Below, piece after piece: positions 37,337-45,688 of a DNA stretch of 64,000 bases. How positions within the stretch are numbered: the first letter of the stretch is position 1; each line of letters begins with the position of its first letter. The notes under the pieces are model-generated. The model did no database searches and had not been told where the DNA came from. It worked only from the letters and a program-made list of their open reading frames with translations. Source of the DNA: G963667075 sp963667075 (GTDB taxonomy: Bacteria > Pseudomonadota > Alphaproteobacteria > Micavibrionales > Micavibrionaceae); the NCBI GenBank assembly GCA_963667075.1, contig OY762938.1, forward strand, positions 186,001 to 250,000. Reading direction: 5' to 3'. The translations under genes were made by a program, and so were the position numbers.

Positions 37337-37499
37337 GATACGCCTATTATCGCATTGCGGTAACGGATAGCGAAAATAGTAGATAGCATGACGGGATCGG
37401 ACGAGATAAGTTGGATTATACATTACAGGTCGCACCTTTCGGTTACAGCCTGCACCTGTTATGCTTAAAGCATTGAATATTATAAGGAATTAGAAAAAT

Positions 37500-37576
37500 T
37501 GGTCGGAATGAGAGGATTTGAACCTCCGACCCCTTGCACCCCATGCAAGTGCGCTACCAGGCTGCGCTACATTCCG
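37500..37576 (-). tRNA. tRNA-Pro (GGG)
   Basis: The minus strand begins CGGAATGTAGCGCAGCCTGG and has anticodon arm CTTGC-ATGGGGT-GCAAG (anticodon GGG). The T-arm contains GGAGGTTCAAATCC, with discriminator A and an encoded CCA. The integrase remnant begins just past its 3' end, consistent with use as an integration target. Confidence 0.95.
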
Positions 37577-37635
37577 ATCTGGGTGATGTTTATACGAATT
37601 TTAATCAAAGCGCAACCATTTAGCTGAACGATTCT

Positions 37636-38139
37636 TTAGCCCAGCATATCCCGCATGTCTTTTAGTTCGCTTAACATGCCTTCCAACAGGATTTTTTGAT
37701 AGTCTGTCAATCGGCCTTTCGTCGCTGGCGATACAGACGTGTTCGCCGGTGACACCACAGCCATGGATTCCGGCTTTTGCGCCTTGGCTTGAGCCTTTTC
37801 CATCAAAATCTGCGATTTGCTTTGTCCTTTAAGAAGTTTCTGGACCCCCTTGATCGTGTAGCCTTCCGTATAGAGAAGATTATGTATTTTTTTCAAGAGC
37901 ACAACATCTTCGGGACGGTAATAACGACGCCCCCCGCCCCTTTTTAATGGACGAACCTGAGAAAATCGTGTTTCCCAAAAACGCAAAACATGTTGCTGTA
38001 CATCCAGCTCCTTCGCCACTTCACTTATCGTTCTAAAGGCACCTGAAGCTTTTTTTGCCTTACGCGGCTCAGCCGTCGATTCAGCAGGGGACGCTGTCTT
38101 GGTTACAGGCTCGGAAAGTTCCTGACTCGTACTTATCAT
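37636..38139 (-). CDS. MerR-family transcriptional regulator
   Basis: A 167-residue regulator. A disordered N-terminal stretch (1-33) precedes the MerR winged-helix domain (about 36-105) with FRTISEVAKELDVQQHVLRFWE and RRYYRPEDVVLL. The C-terminal region is Lys/Gln-rich and ends with a helix (LLEGMLSELKDMRDML). In alphaproteobacteria a gene of this type regularly follows ihfA, as here, but its target is not established. The start is the ATG at 38139. Confidence 0.9.
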   Translation of the reverse strand: MISTSQELSEPVTKTASPAESTAEPRKAKKASGAFRTISEVAKELDVQQHVLRFWETRFSQVRPLKRGGGRRYYRPEDVVLLKKIHNLLYTEGYTIKGVQKLLKGQSKSQILMEKAQAKAQKPESMAVVSPANTSVSPATKGRLTDYQKILLEGMLSELKDMRDMLG

Positions 38140-38176
38140 CGGAAATTAATCCTTTTCTCCTCTTTTGGGGCTCGTT

Positions 38177-38467
38177 TTAGGTCTCGTTAATTTTGTCTTT
38201 CAAAATATGTGATGCTCTGAAAACTATAACTTTTCTTGGTAAAATAGGTACTTCGATCCCCGTTTTGGGATTACGCCCTATTCTTTCCCCCTTCTGACGA
38301 ACGGAAAAACTACCAAATGACGATATTTTCACGTTTCCGCCTGAGATCAATCTGTCTGAAATTTCGTTTAGCACAGCTTCCACCAGTTCGGCAGACTCGT
38401 TGCGGGACAAACCAACCTGTTCATAAACAGCGTCAGCAAGATCCGCTCTTGTAATCGTTCTACTCAT
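38177..38467 (-). CDS. ihfA: Integration host factor subunit alpha
   Basis: IHF-alpha pairs with IHF-beta to bend DNA at specific sites in recombination, replication and sigma-54 promoters. The protein has the family arm GRNPKTGIEVPI and GNVKISSFGSFSVRQK. The start is the ATG at 38467 (96 aa) with GGGG upstream; the frame extends four codons further to a TTG, less likely. It follows fabH and precedes the MerR gene, the conserved alphaproteobacterial order. Confidence 0.95.
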   Translation of the reverse strand: MSRTITRADLADAVYEQVGLSRNESAELVEAVLNEISDRLISGGNVKISSFGSFSVRQKGERIGRNPKTGIEVPILPRKVIVFRASHILKDKINET

Positions 38468-38603
38468 AAAAGACCCCAATAAATTTTTATAATGCTCAAG
38501 AGAGTACAGAGAGTCTCTTTACACGTCAACAACAACCGAAAAACAAACCACAAAAAAGTGACTCATTTCAAAGGGCTATTACTTTTTCTTAACACAGGAA
38601 AAT

Positions 38604-39578
38604 TTAGTATCTGATAAGCGCTGCGCCCCAGGTCAAACCGGCCCCAAGGGCTTCAAACAGCATAAGCTCTCCCCTTTTTATACGCCCATCCCTCACAGCC
38701 TCATCAAGCGCAAGGGGAATAGAGGCGGCAGAGGTATTGCCATGCCTATCAACCGTAACAACAACATTCTCCATTGGTATGGAGAGCTTTTTAGCCGTTC
38801 CCTCAATAATGCGGAGATTCGCCTGATGGGGAATAAGCCAATCAATCTGGTCTGTTTTAAGATCATTATGGTCGAGCACTTCTGTAACGATCTCACTCAT
38901 GTAATTAACAGCGTACTTAAACACTTCGCGCCCCTGCATGGTGATAAAACCGGCATTGCCTGTTGATGACACACCACCTGTCGTACAAAGAATATCCCGC
39001 AAATTACCGTTCGCATGAAGATGCGTTGACAAGACACCCTGATCCATTATCGTACCATCTTGCTCCTCTTTTGCTTCCAAAAGAACCGCGCCTGCACCGT
39101 CCCCAAAAAGCACACATGTCGTGCGGTCACGCCAATCAAGAATAGAAGAAGCTTTCTCAGCGCCGATAACAAGGATACGTTTACACTCACCCGTCATAAT
39201 AAATTTATCAGCCACCGACAAAGCATACACAAACCCCGCGCAAACGGCCTGAACATCAAAGGCAAGCCCAAATGGCTGACCTATCGCAGACTGCACTTTA
39301 ACCGCTGTAGATGGAAACGTCTTATCAGGGGTAGATGTTGCAACAATAATGGCATCAATATCAGCGCCGGATAAATCAGCCGCCTCTAAAGCGGCCTCTG
39401 CCGCTTTGATCGCCATATCACCTGTTGTTTCATCTTTAGCCGCAATCCGCCGCTCTTTAATGCCACTTCGCTGTTGTATCCATTCATCAGAGGTCAGCAC
39501 CTTTTTTTCAAGATCCGCATTCGTGACAATATTATCTGGAAGATAGCTTCCCGTTCCTCTGATAATGCTCCTGAGCAT
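38604..39578 (-). CDS. fabH: 3-oxoacyl-ACP synthase III (FabH)
   Basis: FabH starts fatty acid synthesis by condensing acetyl-CoA with malonyl-ACP. The catalytic residues are Cys113 in QAVCAGFVYA, His251 in IPHQANLRI and Asn281 in HGNTSAAS. Length (324 aa) is normal. The ATG at 39578 is two bases after plsX, so the two are translationally linked in the usual plsX-fabH pair. Confidence 0.97.
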   Translation of the reverse strand: MLRSIIRGTGSYLPDNIVTNADLEKKVLTSDEWIQQRSGIKERRIAAKDETTGDMAIKAAEAALEAADLSGADIDAIIVATSTPDKTFPSTAVKVQSAIGQPFGLAFDVQAVCAGFVYALSVADKFIMTGECKRILVIGAEKASSILDWRDRTTCVLFGDGAGAVLLEAKEEQDGTIMDQGVLSTHLHANGNLRDILCTTGGVSSTGNAGFITMQGREVFKYAVNYMSEIVTEVLDHNDLKTDQIDWLIPHQANLRIIEGTAKKLSIPMENVVVTVDRHGNTSAASIPLALDEAVRDGRIKRGELMLFEALGAGLTWGAALIRY

Positions 39579-39580
39579 GC

Positions 39581-40633
39581 TTACAACGCTTTCCCTGTTC
39601 CAATTGTAAAAAACGATTCCTGATTCATGAGCTGATCAATTTCCCTGGAAACCTGCGTATTAAAGCCATAATACACAAGGTCCGCCGCTACTTTAATTGC
39701 ATTGGCAAAACCAACATCATCACTACCACCGTGACTTTTTACACAAACCCCATCAAGCCCTAAAAACATACCGCCATTATAAAGGCGTGGATCAATTTTC
39801 TTTTGAACACGTCTAATCGCTTTTGACGCAAGCAAACCGCCTATCATTGCAATAAAGGACGATTTAAAGGCTTTTTTTACAAAATAATCTGACAGTGCGC
39901 CAACACCCTCTGCTATCTTGAGCGCGATATTACCACTAAAACCATCTGTTACAACCACATCAACGGTCCCCTTCGGGATATCATTCCCCTCAACATAGCC
40001 ATAAAAATGCCCCGGCATTTTTATCTCATTTAACACCAAAGCGGCGGCACGGACTTGTTCCGGCCCCTTCATATCTTCTGAGCCAATGTTTAAAAGTCCT
40101 ACACGAGGATCCTGAATATTGCGAACCACTTTCGCATACACAGCCCCGAGCACAGCAAACTGAACGAGCATTTCCGAATCGCAGGCAAGATTCGCCCCAA
40201 GATCCAGCATGATTGTATCTTCTTTCATGGTAGGAAAAACACTGGCTATTGCCGGACGGTTAATACCCGGCAAACACTTTAAAACCATTTTGGCCATAAC
40301 CATCAAGGCCCCTGTGTTCCCCGATGAGACGATACAGTCGGCCCGCCCTTCTGCAACAGCATTAATCGCCAGACGCATACTCGACTCGCGCCCTTTCCTT
40401 AAAGCAACAGACGGCTTTTCTTCATTGGAAATAAATTTGTCAGTATGAAATACCTCAGAGCAGGCCTGCAAAGCAGGATAACGGCTAAGATACGGACGAA
40501 TTTTCCCCTCGTCGCCATAAAGCAAGAAAGAAATATTCGAACGCTCTTTCAAAACACGTGCCGCACCAGATATCGTAACCTCGGGCCCTCTATCGCCACC
40601 CATCACATCCAGTGCAATCCTGATATTGTCCAT
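39581..40633 (-). CDS. plsX: Phosphate acyltransferase PlsX
   Basis: PlsX makes acyl-phosphate from acyl-ACP, the first step of phospholipid synthesis by the PlsX/PlsY route. Family features include ALDVMGGDRGPEV at the N-terminus, SSGNTGALM and GNDIPKGTVDVVVTDGF. I chose the ATG at 40633 (350 aa), where homology begins; the open frame runs 33 codons further upstream into the rpmF terminator, which rules out that region. The ribosome site at the chosen start is weak. It leads plsX-fabH-ihfA-merR. Confidence 0.94.
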   Translation of the reverse strand: MDNIRIALDVMGGDRGPEVTISGAARVLKERSNISFLLYGDEGKIRPYLSRYPALQACSEVFHTDKFISNEEKPSVALRKGRESSMRLAINAVAEGRADCIVSSGNTGALMVMAKMVLKCLPGINRPAIASVFPTMKEDTIMLDLGANLACDSEMLVQFAVLGAVYAKVVRNIQDPRVGLLNIGSEDMKGPEQVRAAALVLNEIKMPGHFYGYVEGNDIPKGTVDVVVTDGFSGNIALKIAEGVGALSDYFVKKAFKSSFIAMIGGLLASKAIRRVQKKIDPRLYNGGMFLGLDGVCVKSHGGSDDVGFANAIKVAADLVYYGFNTQVSREIDQLMNQESFFTIGTGKAL

Positions 40634-40730
40634 TTTCGTATTGTTGGTCAAAGGAGAAGCCCTTTCCGGCGTTGTACACACACACGTCTCGACTGCATTT
40701 AAAGCACTAAGAGACATCATAACAACACAC

Positions 40731-40766
40731 AAAAACGCGCCAGTAAAGACAACCGGCGCGATTTTT
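40731..40766. terminator. Bidirectional-type terminator after rpmF
   Basis: CGCGCCAG/CCGGCGCG forms an 8-bp stem with one mismatch, flanked by A and T tracts. It lies 20 bases past the rpmF stop, so plsX should have its own promoter. Confidence 0.7.
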
Positions 40767-40785
40767 AAAAATCAACTACAAGGTT

Positions 40786-40965
40786 CTAGTCTCGCTCTTC
40801 TATAACCTGACGACCTTTATACATACCCGTCTTCAGATCAATATGATGGCGTCTTACCGCCTCACCTGAATGAGAATCTTCTACCCAGTTTGTCGCGCTC
40901 AAAGCATGGTGAGAACGGCGCATATCGCGCTTTGATTTTGATTTCTTACTCTTTGGAACAGCCAT
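40786..40965 (-). CDS. rpmF: 50S ribosomal protein L32
   Basis: L32 is a small protein of the large ribosomal subunit. The 59-residue product begins MAVPKSKKSKSKRDMRRSHHA and ends YKGRQVIEERD. I start at the ATG at 40965; the frame extends 24 codons upstream without family similarity. Zinc-ribbon cysteines are absent, as in many alphaproteobacteria. Its position beside plsX and yceD is typical. Confidence 0.95.
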   Translation of the reverse strand: MAVPKSKKSKSKRDMRRSHHALSATNWVEDSHSGEAVRRHHIDLKTGMYKGRQVIEERD

Positions 40966-41040
40966 AATTCTTATCTCAACCTGTTTCTTAAAAAAATTCG
41001 AAGTCCGGTTATTAAAGGAAATCACAAAAAAGTGCAAGGA

Positions 41041-41358
41041 TTATTTGGGCACATTAGGCACAACAACGCAAGAATTCCCAAAAGACGGTAATCGTCCCCA
41101 CTCTCTTGTAACAGGGTCCCAGATCTCCTCAGGTTCTATAACCTTATATCCGTTCGCAGCCGCTATCTCATTATTCCTAAAAGGACATTTTTTAAAAGAA
41201 AGAGTACCGTTTTCATAGTTATACACACCTGTCAGAGATTCACTCGTCGTATAATCGTAACTGGTGTTCTCAACATCTCTTGGCTCATCGGCCAGTGCAC
41301 TCCCCCCTGCAACAGAAGTTAATGCCATGAATATCATTGCTATCGCTGTTTTTTTCAT
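41041..41358 (-). CDS. Small secreted protein, tandem paralogue 1
   Basis: A 105-residue protein with a clear signal peptide (MKKTAIAMIFMALTS, cut near ALADEP). The mature part has SLTGVYNYENGTLSFKKCPF and a second cysteine in GNSCVVVP, allowing one disulfide. The neighbouring gene (41387-41761) encodes a relative with almost the same signal peptide and the same core motif, so they arose by duplication. I know no named family. They lie between rpmF and the YceD-like gene. Confidence 0.75.
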   Translation of the reverse strand: MKKTAIAMIFMALTSVAGGSALADEPRDVENTSYDYTTSESLTGVYNYENGTLSFKKCPFRNNEIAAANGYKVIEPEEIWDPVTREWGRLPSFGNSCVVVPNVPK

Positions 41359-41386
41359 TACGCACCTAAACTTTAAATTCTCTGTA

Positions 41387-41761
41387 TTATTTAGCCACAG
41401 GCCTCATTGAAAAAGGCACTATTTCACAAGAATTTCGTATAATCTGTGGCTTCCCAACGTTATCACCCGTAGCAGGATCTCTTTGTGATATAGACGTCTG
41501 AGACAAACTTATCATGTGATATCCTTTGTCAGCCGCCTCTTCATAATCCTGAAACGGGCATGTTTCAAAAGAAATAGAGCCATTACTATAATTATACGTG
41601 CCTGTTAAAGACTCTGCCGTAAGCGTATTATCAGTCATAAAATCATCATTATTAATCGTAATAGAATCCACACTGGTCTGTTCTTGTTCGCCAGCCAGTG
41701 CATTAGCACCTGCCAGAGACGTCAGTGCCATGAATATCATCGCTATTGCTGTTTTTTTCAT
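41387..41761 (-). CDS. Small secreted protein, tandem paralogue 2
   Basis: A 124-residue relative of the downstream gene. The signal peptide MKKTAIAMIFMALTS is nearly identical. The core SLTGTYNYSNGSISFETCPF aligns with the other copy, and the second cysteine is in RNSCEIVPF. The middle differs: this copy has an extra acidic stretch after the signal (SVDSITINNDDFMTDN). The two genes are 28 bases apart. Confidence 0.75.
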   Translation of the reverse strand: MKKTAIAMIFMALTSLAGANALAGEQEQTSVDSITINNDDFMTDNTLTAESLTGTYNYSNGSISFETCPFQDYEEAADKGYHMISLSQTSISQRDPATGDNVGKPQIIRNSCEIVPFSMRPVAK

Positions 41762-41849
41762 TAATCCACCCTCTTTTTTGAATTGTTATGTATAATAATA
41801 GATTAAGTGTTATACATAACACTAACTTATCTATCAACTTATTTAAAAA

Positions 41850-42461
41850 CTATTTCTTTTCTTGTTTATCTTTTGGTCGCTCTTTCAGGGCTTTCAAAGC
41901 CTGAAAAGGATTTTGCCTTATATGGGAAGGGGTTGCTCTTGGTTCATCATCCCCTTTCTCATATTTTATATCAGGTGCATGAGGATATGGATCAATTGAG
42001 AGGGATAAATACTGACAGGCAAGATCTGCCACATCTATTTGCCCATTGACAATAGGTTCAGGATCCTCTTTTTCATTGAGCACCGGCGTTTCAATGAACC
42101 CATATGACACATAGATCTCGTTCTTGGCCTTTGCAAAGGAAACCGCCTGTTTCGGGTCTGAATAAAAGGCCTCAAACGGCTCTTCTATACGGACCGGAAC
42201 AGGCTCACCTGAAACGACACAGCTCTGCACAATGTCAGCACAAAGCGTCCCTTTGACATGCAGCAAGAACCCGCCATGTTCTCTGGACACCGAAATATCA
42301 GCCGTGAAAGACTCCATAGATATCAGATCAAAAAAAGTGACTAATGAGTCTCGTGCAGCCTGATCAGCAGACAGCGACATTCTGAACGGTGTTTTTTCAA
42401 TATCCTCTGCCTTTATCAGATAAGACCACCCAAAACTGTTTTCCTCGTGTTTCTTTTTCAT
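41850..42461 (-). CDS. yceD: YceD-like DUF177 protein
   Basis: A DUF177 protein, the family of E. coli YceD, linked to 23S rRNA accumulation and conserved beside rpmF. Typical points are ISVSREHGGFLLHVKGTLCADIVQ with the redox-type cysteines (CADIVQSC) and the acidic middle. I start at the ATG at 42461 (203 aa); the frame extends 28 codons upstream into the bamE promoter region. It is divergent from bamE with an 83-base gap. Confidence 0.85.
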   Translation of the reverse strand: MKKKHEENSFGWSYLIKAEDIEKTPFRMSLSADQAARDSLVTFFDLISMESFTADISVSREHGGFLLHVKGTLCADIVQSCVVSGEPVPVRIEEPFEAFYSDPKQAVSFAKAKNEIYVSYGFIETPVLNEKEDPEPIVNGQIDVADLACQYLSLSIDPYPHAPDIKYEKGDDEPRATPSHIRQNPFQALKALKERPKDKQEKK

Positions 42462-42544
42462 TCTTGCCCTACAAAGATTGATTTTACTTCTATATAAAGA
42501 GTATAGAGAAAGTAGATACCAATTTATCGACAAAAAGAATAGCA

Positions 42545-42991
42545 ATGAAACAAAATCCTTTTATAAAATCCGTGACTATCTTTGCAACGACTGCCCTTTT
42601 GCTTACGGCTTGTACGCCTATGACCGCCACCCGGGGTAATTTTGTTCTGGATGAACAACTTCAGGAGGTCAAAATCGGTCAGGACACGCGTGCAAATGTT
42701 TTGCAAAAGATGGGATCCCCCACCACCAAAGCACCGTTTAATGATAATCTGTGGTACTATCTTGGCCAGAAAACAGAAAAACGCGGTGTTTTAGACCCAG
42801 ATGTCGTAGAAGAGCGTATCATTGCCGTCCACTTCGATGAAAAAGGTACCCTTACCAAAGTGGAAGAAATTGATAATGAGCGTCTCAACGTCCCTGTCTC
42901 AGACAGAAAAACACCGACATCCGGCCACAATATGACCGTCATGCAACAGCTCCTCGGCAATCTGGGTAAATATAATAATAAGGAGGAGTAA
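42545..42991 (+). CDS. bamE: Outer membrane assembly lipoprotein BamE
   Basis: BamE is the small lipoprotein of the BAM complex that folds outer-membrane proteins. The 148 residues start with a signal peptide and lipobox LTAC. The SmpA/OmlA core follows: VKIGQDTRANVLQKMGSPT and NLWYYLGQK. The divergent arrangement with yceD is a conserved alphaproteobacterial pattern. It would serve the LptD barrel and autotransporter also found in this window. Confidence 0.93.
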   Translation: MKQNPFIKSVTIFATTALLLTACTPMTATRGNFVLDEQLQEVKIGQDTRANVLQKMGSPTTKAPFNDNLWYYLGQKTEKRGVLDPDVVEERIIAVHFDEKGTLTKVEEIDNERLNVPVSDRKTPTSGHNMTVMQQLLGNLGKYNNKEE

Positions 42992-43190
42992 TTCGCTCTT
43001 CTCTGTTAAAATTCACAGACAGATGACACACCACCGGCCTAAACGTCAGATGGTGTAAGTTTATTATGGTATAGTGATTTTTACTTAAGAACAGACTATT
43101 CTTATAGCTATAGCCAAATTTAAAGATACCGAGACTACGTGAGGATTTTTAACCCAAGTCCCGTTTCGCATGCTCTTATAATGCCTATGG

Positions 43191-43211
43191 ATGCCGGATC
43201 ACCTCCGGTAT
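43191..43211. repeat. Short palindromic intergenic element
   Basis: ATGCCGGA pairs with TCCGGTAT (one G-T pair) around a 5-base loop. It sits in the 368-base gap between bamE and hppA (42992-43359). It resembles the GGATgCCGGATCAAnnTCCGGnATGAC-like hairpins scattered in intergenic DNA of alphaproteobacteria; only one copy is seen here. The rest of the gap holds no supported gene. Confidence 0.5.
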
Positions 43212-43301
43212 GACGATAAGGGGCGATTCTGTTTCTAAACGACTATTTTGTACCTCACGACCACGGAGGCAGACGGTAGCTACCATAAACAGATTACAAA
43301 C

Positions 43302-43334
43302 AAAAACCCCTGCTATATCTCAAGCAGGGGTTTT
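43302..43334. terminator. Bidirectional terminator between bamE and hppA
   Basis: AAAACCCCTGC and GCAGGGGTTTT form an 11-bp stem around a 10-base loop with A and T tracts on both sides. It lies 26 bases beyond the hppA stop. Confidence 0.85.
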
Positions 43335-43359
43335 CTTTATTCTGTAATTAAGGTGTTAA

Positions 43360-45465
43360 CTAAACACCCACAACAAACTTCGCTACAATGGCCACCAGAA
43401 GGATTGCAACGATGTTGGCAATCTTGATCAGTGGGTTTACCGCAGGCCCTGCTGTGTCTTTGTATGGGTCGCCCACAGTATCACCTGTTACAGCGGCTTT
43501 GTGTGCTTCAGAATTTTTACCGCCGAAGTTGCCTTCTTCGATGTATTTCTTAGCATTGTCCCATGCTCCACCACCGGATGTCATGGAGATCGCCACAAAG
43601 AGCCCTGTTACAATTGTACCAAGAAGTAATCCCCCTAAAGATTGGAAACCAGCTTCCAAACCACCAAGGGCTGCCATGATACAAAAGAGCAGCACAGGCA
43701 CAACAATAGGCAGAAGAGATGGCAAAATCATTTCTTTAATCGCAGCTTTTGTCAACATATCAACCGCACGACCATATTCAGGTTTTTCTTTGCCTTTCAT
43801 GATACCAGGTTTTTCTTTGAACTGACGACGTACTTCAACCACAACACTGGCAGCCGCACGGCCAACCGCTGTCATGGAAAATGCACTGAACAGGAATGGC
43901 AACATGCCACCTATGAAAAGACCAATCACAACATATGGGTCCTGCAATGGGAACTGAATGTTCGCATATTCAGGCAAGTAGTGTTTGATTTCTTCTATGT
44001 AAGCGGCAAACAGAACGAGCGCAGCCAGTGCAGCAGAACCAATAGCATAACCTTTGGTCACAGCTTTTGTTGTATTACCAACAGCATCAAGCGCATCTGT
44101 TGTGTTACGAACATTTTCGGGCAATTCGGCCATTTCAGCAATACCGCCTGCATTGTCTGTAATAGGCCCAAACGCATCAAGCGCAACGACCATACCAGCC
44201 AAAGACAACATCGTTGTCGCCGCAATAGAAATGCCGTACAAACCAGCAAATGAATAGGCGATAAATATACCAGCACAGATCACTATCACAGGCAGTGCCG
44301 TTGCTTCGAAAGAAACAGCAAGCCCCTGAATAACGTTTGTACCATGGCCTGTCTCTGACGCTTTGGCAATTTCACGCACCGGACGGAACGCTGTGGACGT
44401 ATAGTATTCTGTGATCCACACGATCAAACCGGTTACACCAAGCCCCACCAAAGCAGACACCAACAGGTCCATTCCTGTGATAACACCCCCGGCAGCCAGA
44501 GGAATTTCCCGATCCAAACCAATGTTTGCCAAAAGACCAACAATCAGCACGGTTGAGAACAAAGCACTGACGATAAAGCCTTTATAAAGAGCGCCCATAA
44601 TGTTTTGGCTAGCACCAAGCTTCACAAAAAATGTACCGGCAATAGAACCTACGATACACAGTGCGCCAATCATCAAAGGCAGGATCATCGTTGCTTCAAC
44701 AGCGCTTGCTGCAAAAACACTGGAGGCGATCAACATGGTTGCCACAACCGTCACAGCATATGTTTCAAACAGGTCAGCAGCCATACCAGCACAATCACCC
44801 ACATTGTCGCCCACGTTATCGGCAATCACAGCTGGGTTACGTGGATCATCTTCAGGAATACCGGCTTCTACTTTACCAACGAGGTCAGCCCCAACGTCAG
44901 CACCTTTTGTAAAGATACCGCCACCAAGACGGGCAAAGATTGAAATCAGAGAAGCACCAAAACCCAAAGCCACAAGCCCTTCAAGAATAGCACGTGTTTC
45001 CATCTCCATATAGACTTTCAAGCCAATATAGTAGCCAGCTACACCCAAAAGCCCCAGACCAACAACGAGCATACCTGTCGTTGCACCGCCTCTAAAGGCC
45101 ACATCCATAGCTTTTTGAAGACTTTCCGTCGCAGCCTGCGTTGTTCTGACGTTAGCACGAACAGATACGTTCATACCAATATATCCAGCAGCGCCAGACA
45201 ACACAGCCCCGATAACAAAACCGAGTGCAACGTGCCAGCCCAACAAAACAAACAATAACACAGCAACAACTACGCCAACCATAGCAATAGTTTTATATTG
45301 ACGATCAAGATAAGCTTTTGCACCTTCTTGAATAGCGCCTGCAATCTCTTGCATTCTTTCGTTACCAGAATCCTCAGCCATAACCAGATTCGTGGCAACT
45401 TTTCCGTATATGAGTGCTAATACCGCGCAACCGATAATAACAACATAATATAGGGTGAGTTCCAT
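43360..45465 (-). CDS. hppA: Membrane-bound proton-translocating pyrophosphatase
   Basis: An integral membrane enzyme that uses pyrophosphate hydrolysis to pump protons. The 701 residues hold about 16 transmembrane helices and the pyrophosphate-binding motif DVGADLVGKVE. The GNTTKA segment has Lys at the position that separates K-independent (Lys) from K-dependent (Ala) enzymes, so this one should be K-independent. Length is normal. The ATG at 45465 begins MELTLYYV. It lies alone, with terminators on both sides. Confidence 0.95.
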   Translation of the reverse strand: MELTLYYVVIIGCAVLALIYGKVATNLVMAEDSGNERMQEIAGAIQEGAKAYLDRQYKTIAMVGVVVAVLLFVLLGWHVALGFVIGAVLSGAAGYIGMNVSVRANVRTTQAATESLQKAMDVAFRGGATTGMLVVGLGLLGVAGYYIGLKVYMEMETRAILEGLVALGFGASLISIFARLGGGIFTKGADVGADLVGKVEAGIPEDDPRNPAVIADNVGDNVGDCAGMAADLFETYAVTVVATMLIASSVFAASAVEATMILPLMIGALCIVGSIAGTFFVKLGASQNIMGALYKGFIVSALFSTVLIVGLLANIGLDREIPLAAGGVITGMDLLVSALVGLGVTGLIVWITEYYTSTAFRPVREIAKASETGHGTNVIQGLAVSFEATALPVIVICAGIFIAYSFAGLYGISIAATTMLSLAGMVVALDAFGPITDNAGGIAEMAELPENVRNTTDALDAVGNTTKAVTKGYAIGSAALAALVLFAAYIEEIKHYLPEYANIQFPLQDPYVVIGLFIGGMLPFLFSAFSMTAVGRAAASVVVEVRRQFKEKPGIMKGKEKPEYGRAVDMLTKAAIKEMILPSLLPIVVPVLLFCIMAALGGLEAGFQSLGGLLLGTIVTGLFVAISMTSGGGAWDNAKKYIEEGNFGGKNSEAHKAAVTGDTVGDPYKDTAGPAVNPLIKIANIVAILLVAIVAKFVVGV

Positions 45466-45610
45466 CTTTGATACCCCTTCACTTGTCTATTAAATATTCA
45501 TTTATTAAAATTAACGCTGAATGGTTCCTCGTACAGGAACCAAAATTCAGGGGATTTTGCACAATTTCATACGACAAAGCAAGGCCGCATTTTCCTTTTA
45601 TTTAACGAGA

Positions 45611-45636
45611 CAAATAAAAGCCCGGATGAACCGAGC
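45611..45636 (-). terminator. Terminator downstream of fliL
   Basis: GCTCGG/CCGGGC (one G-T pair) forms a short stem followed by TTTTATTT on the minus strand, 52 bases past the fliL stop. Confidence 0.55.
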
Positions 45637-45688
45637 CTAATGTGCTTTAATCTGGTAGGTCTAAATATAAAGTACGGTGCCGGAAATA

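Larger units (their letters stand above)
36789..37435 (-). pseudogene. Broken tyrosine recombinase (phage-type integrase) beside tRNA-Pro
   Basis: Two minus-strand frames together resemble a phage-type integrase but are broken. The N-terminal piece (37435 to about 37100) begins YLVRSRHAIYYFRYPLP, the DUF6538 start common in such integrases. After a frameshift the second frame reads TKAAKRLVPIHPALQELGF and later GKNIGSWINGKFLPS, ending with HCLRNSF, the remains of the catalytic HxxR box. The middle, with the first catalytic Arg, is missing, and the C-terminal Tyr motif is gone. Total coding remains are about 215 codons against the usual 400 or so. It starts 65 bases from the 3' end of tRNA-Pro, the usual place for an integrase at its attachment site. 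A 17-bp direct repeat lies in both pieces. Confidence 0.85.

Noticed and set aside
37500..37576. Second attachment site matching the tRNA-Pro 3' end
   Set aside because: No copy of the tRNA 3' segment was found between 34 and 37 kb or elsewhere in the window by eye.
43010..43300. Small RNA such as tmRNA or 6S in the bamE-hppA gap
   Set aside because: A GGGGCGATTCTG stretch resembles a tmRNA start, but no tRNA-like T-arm or tag frame follows.
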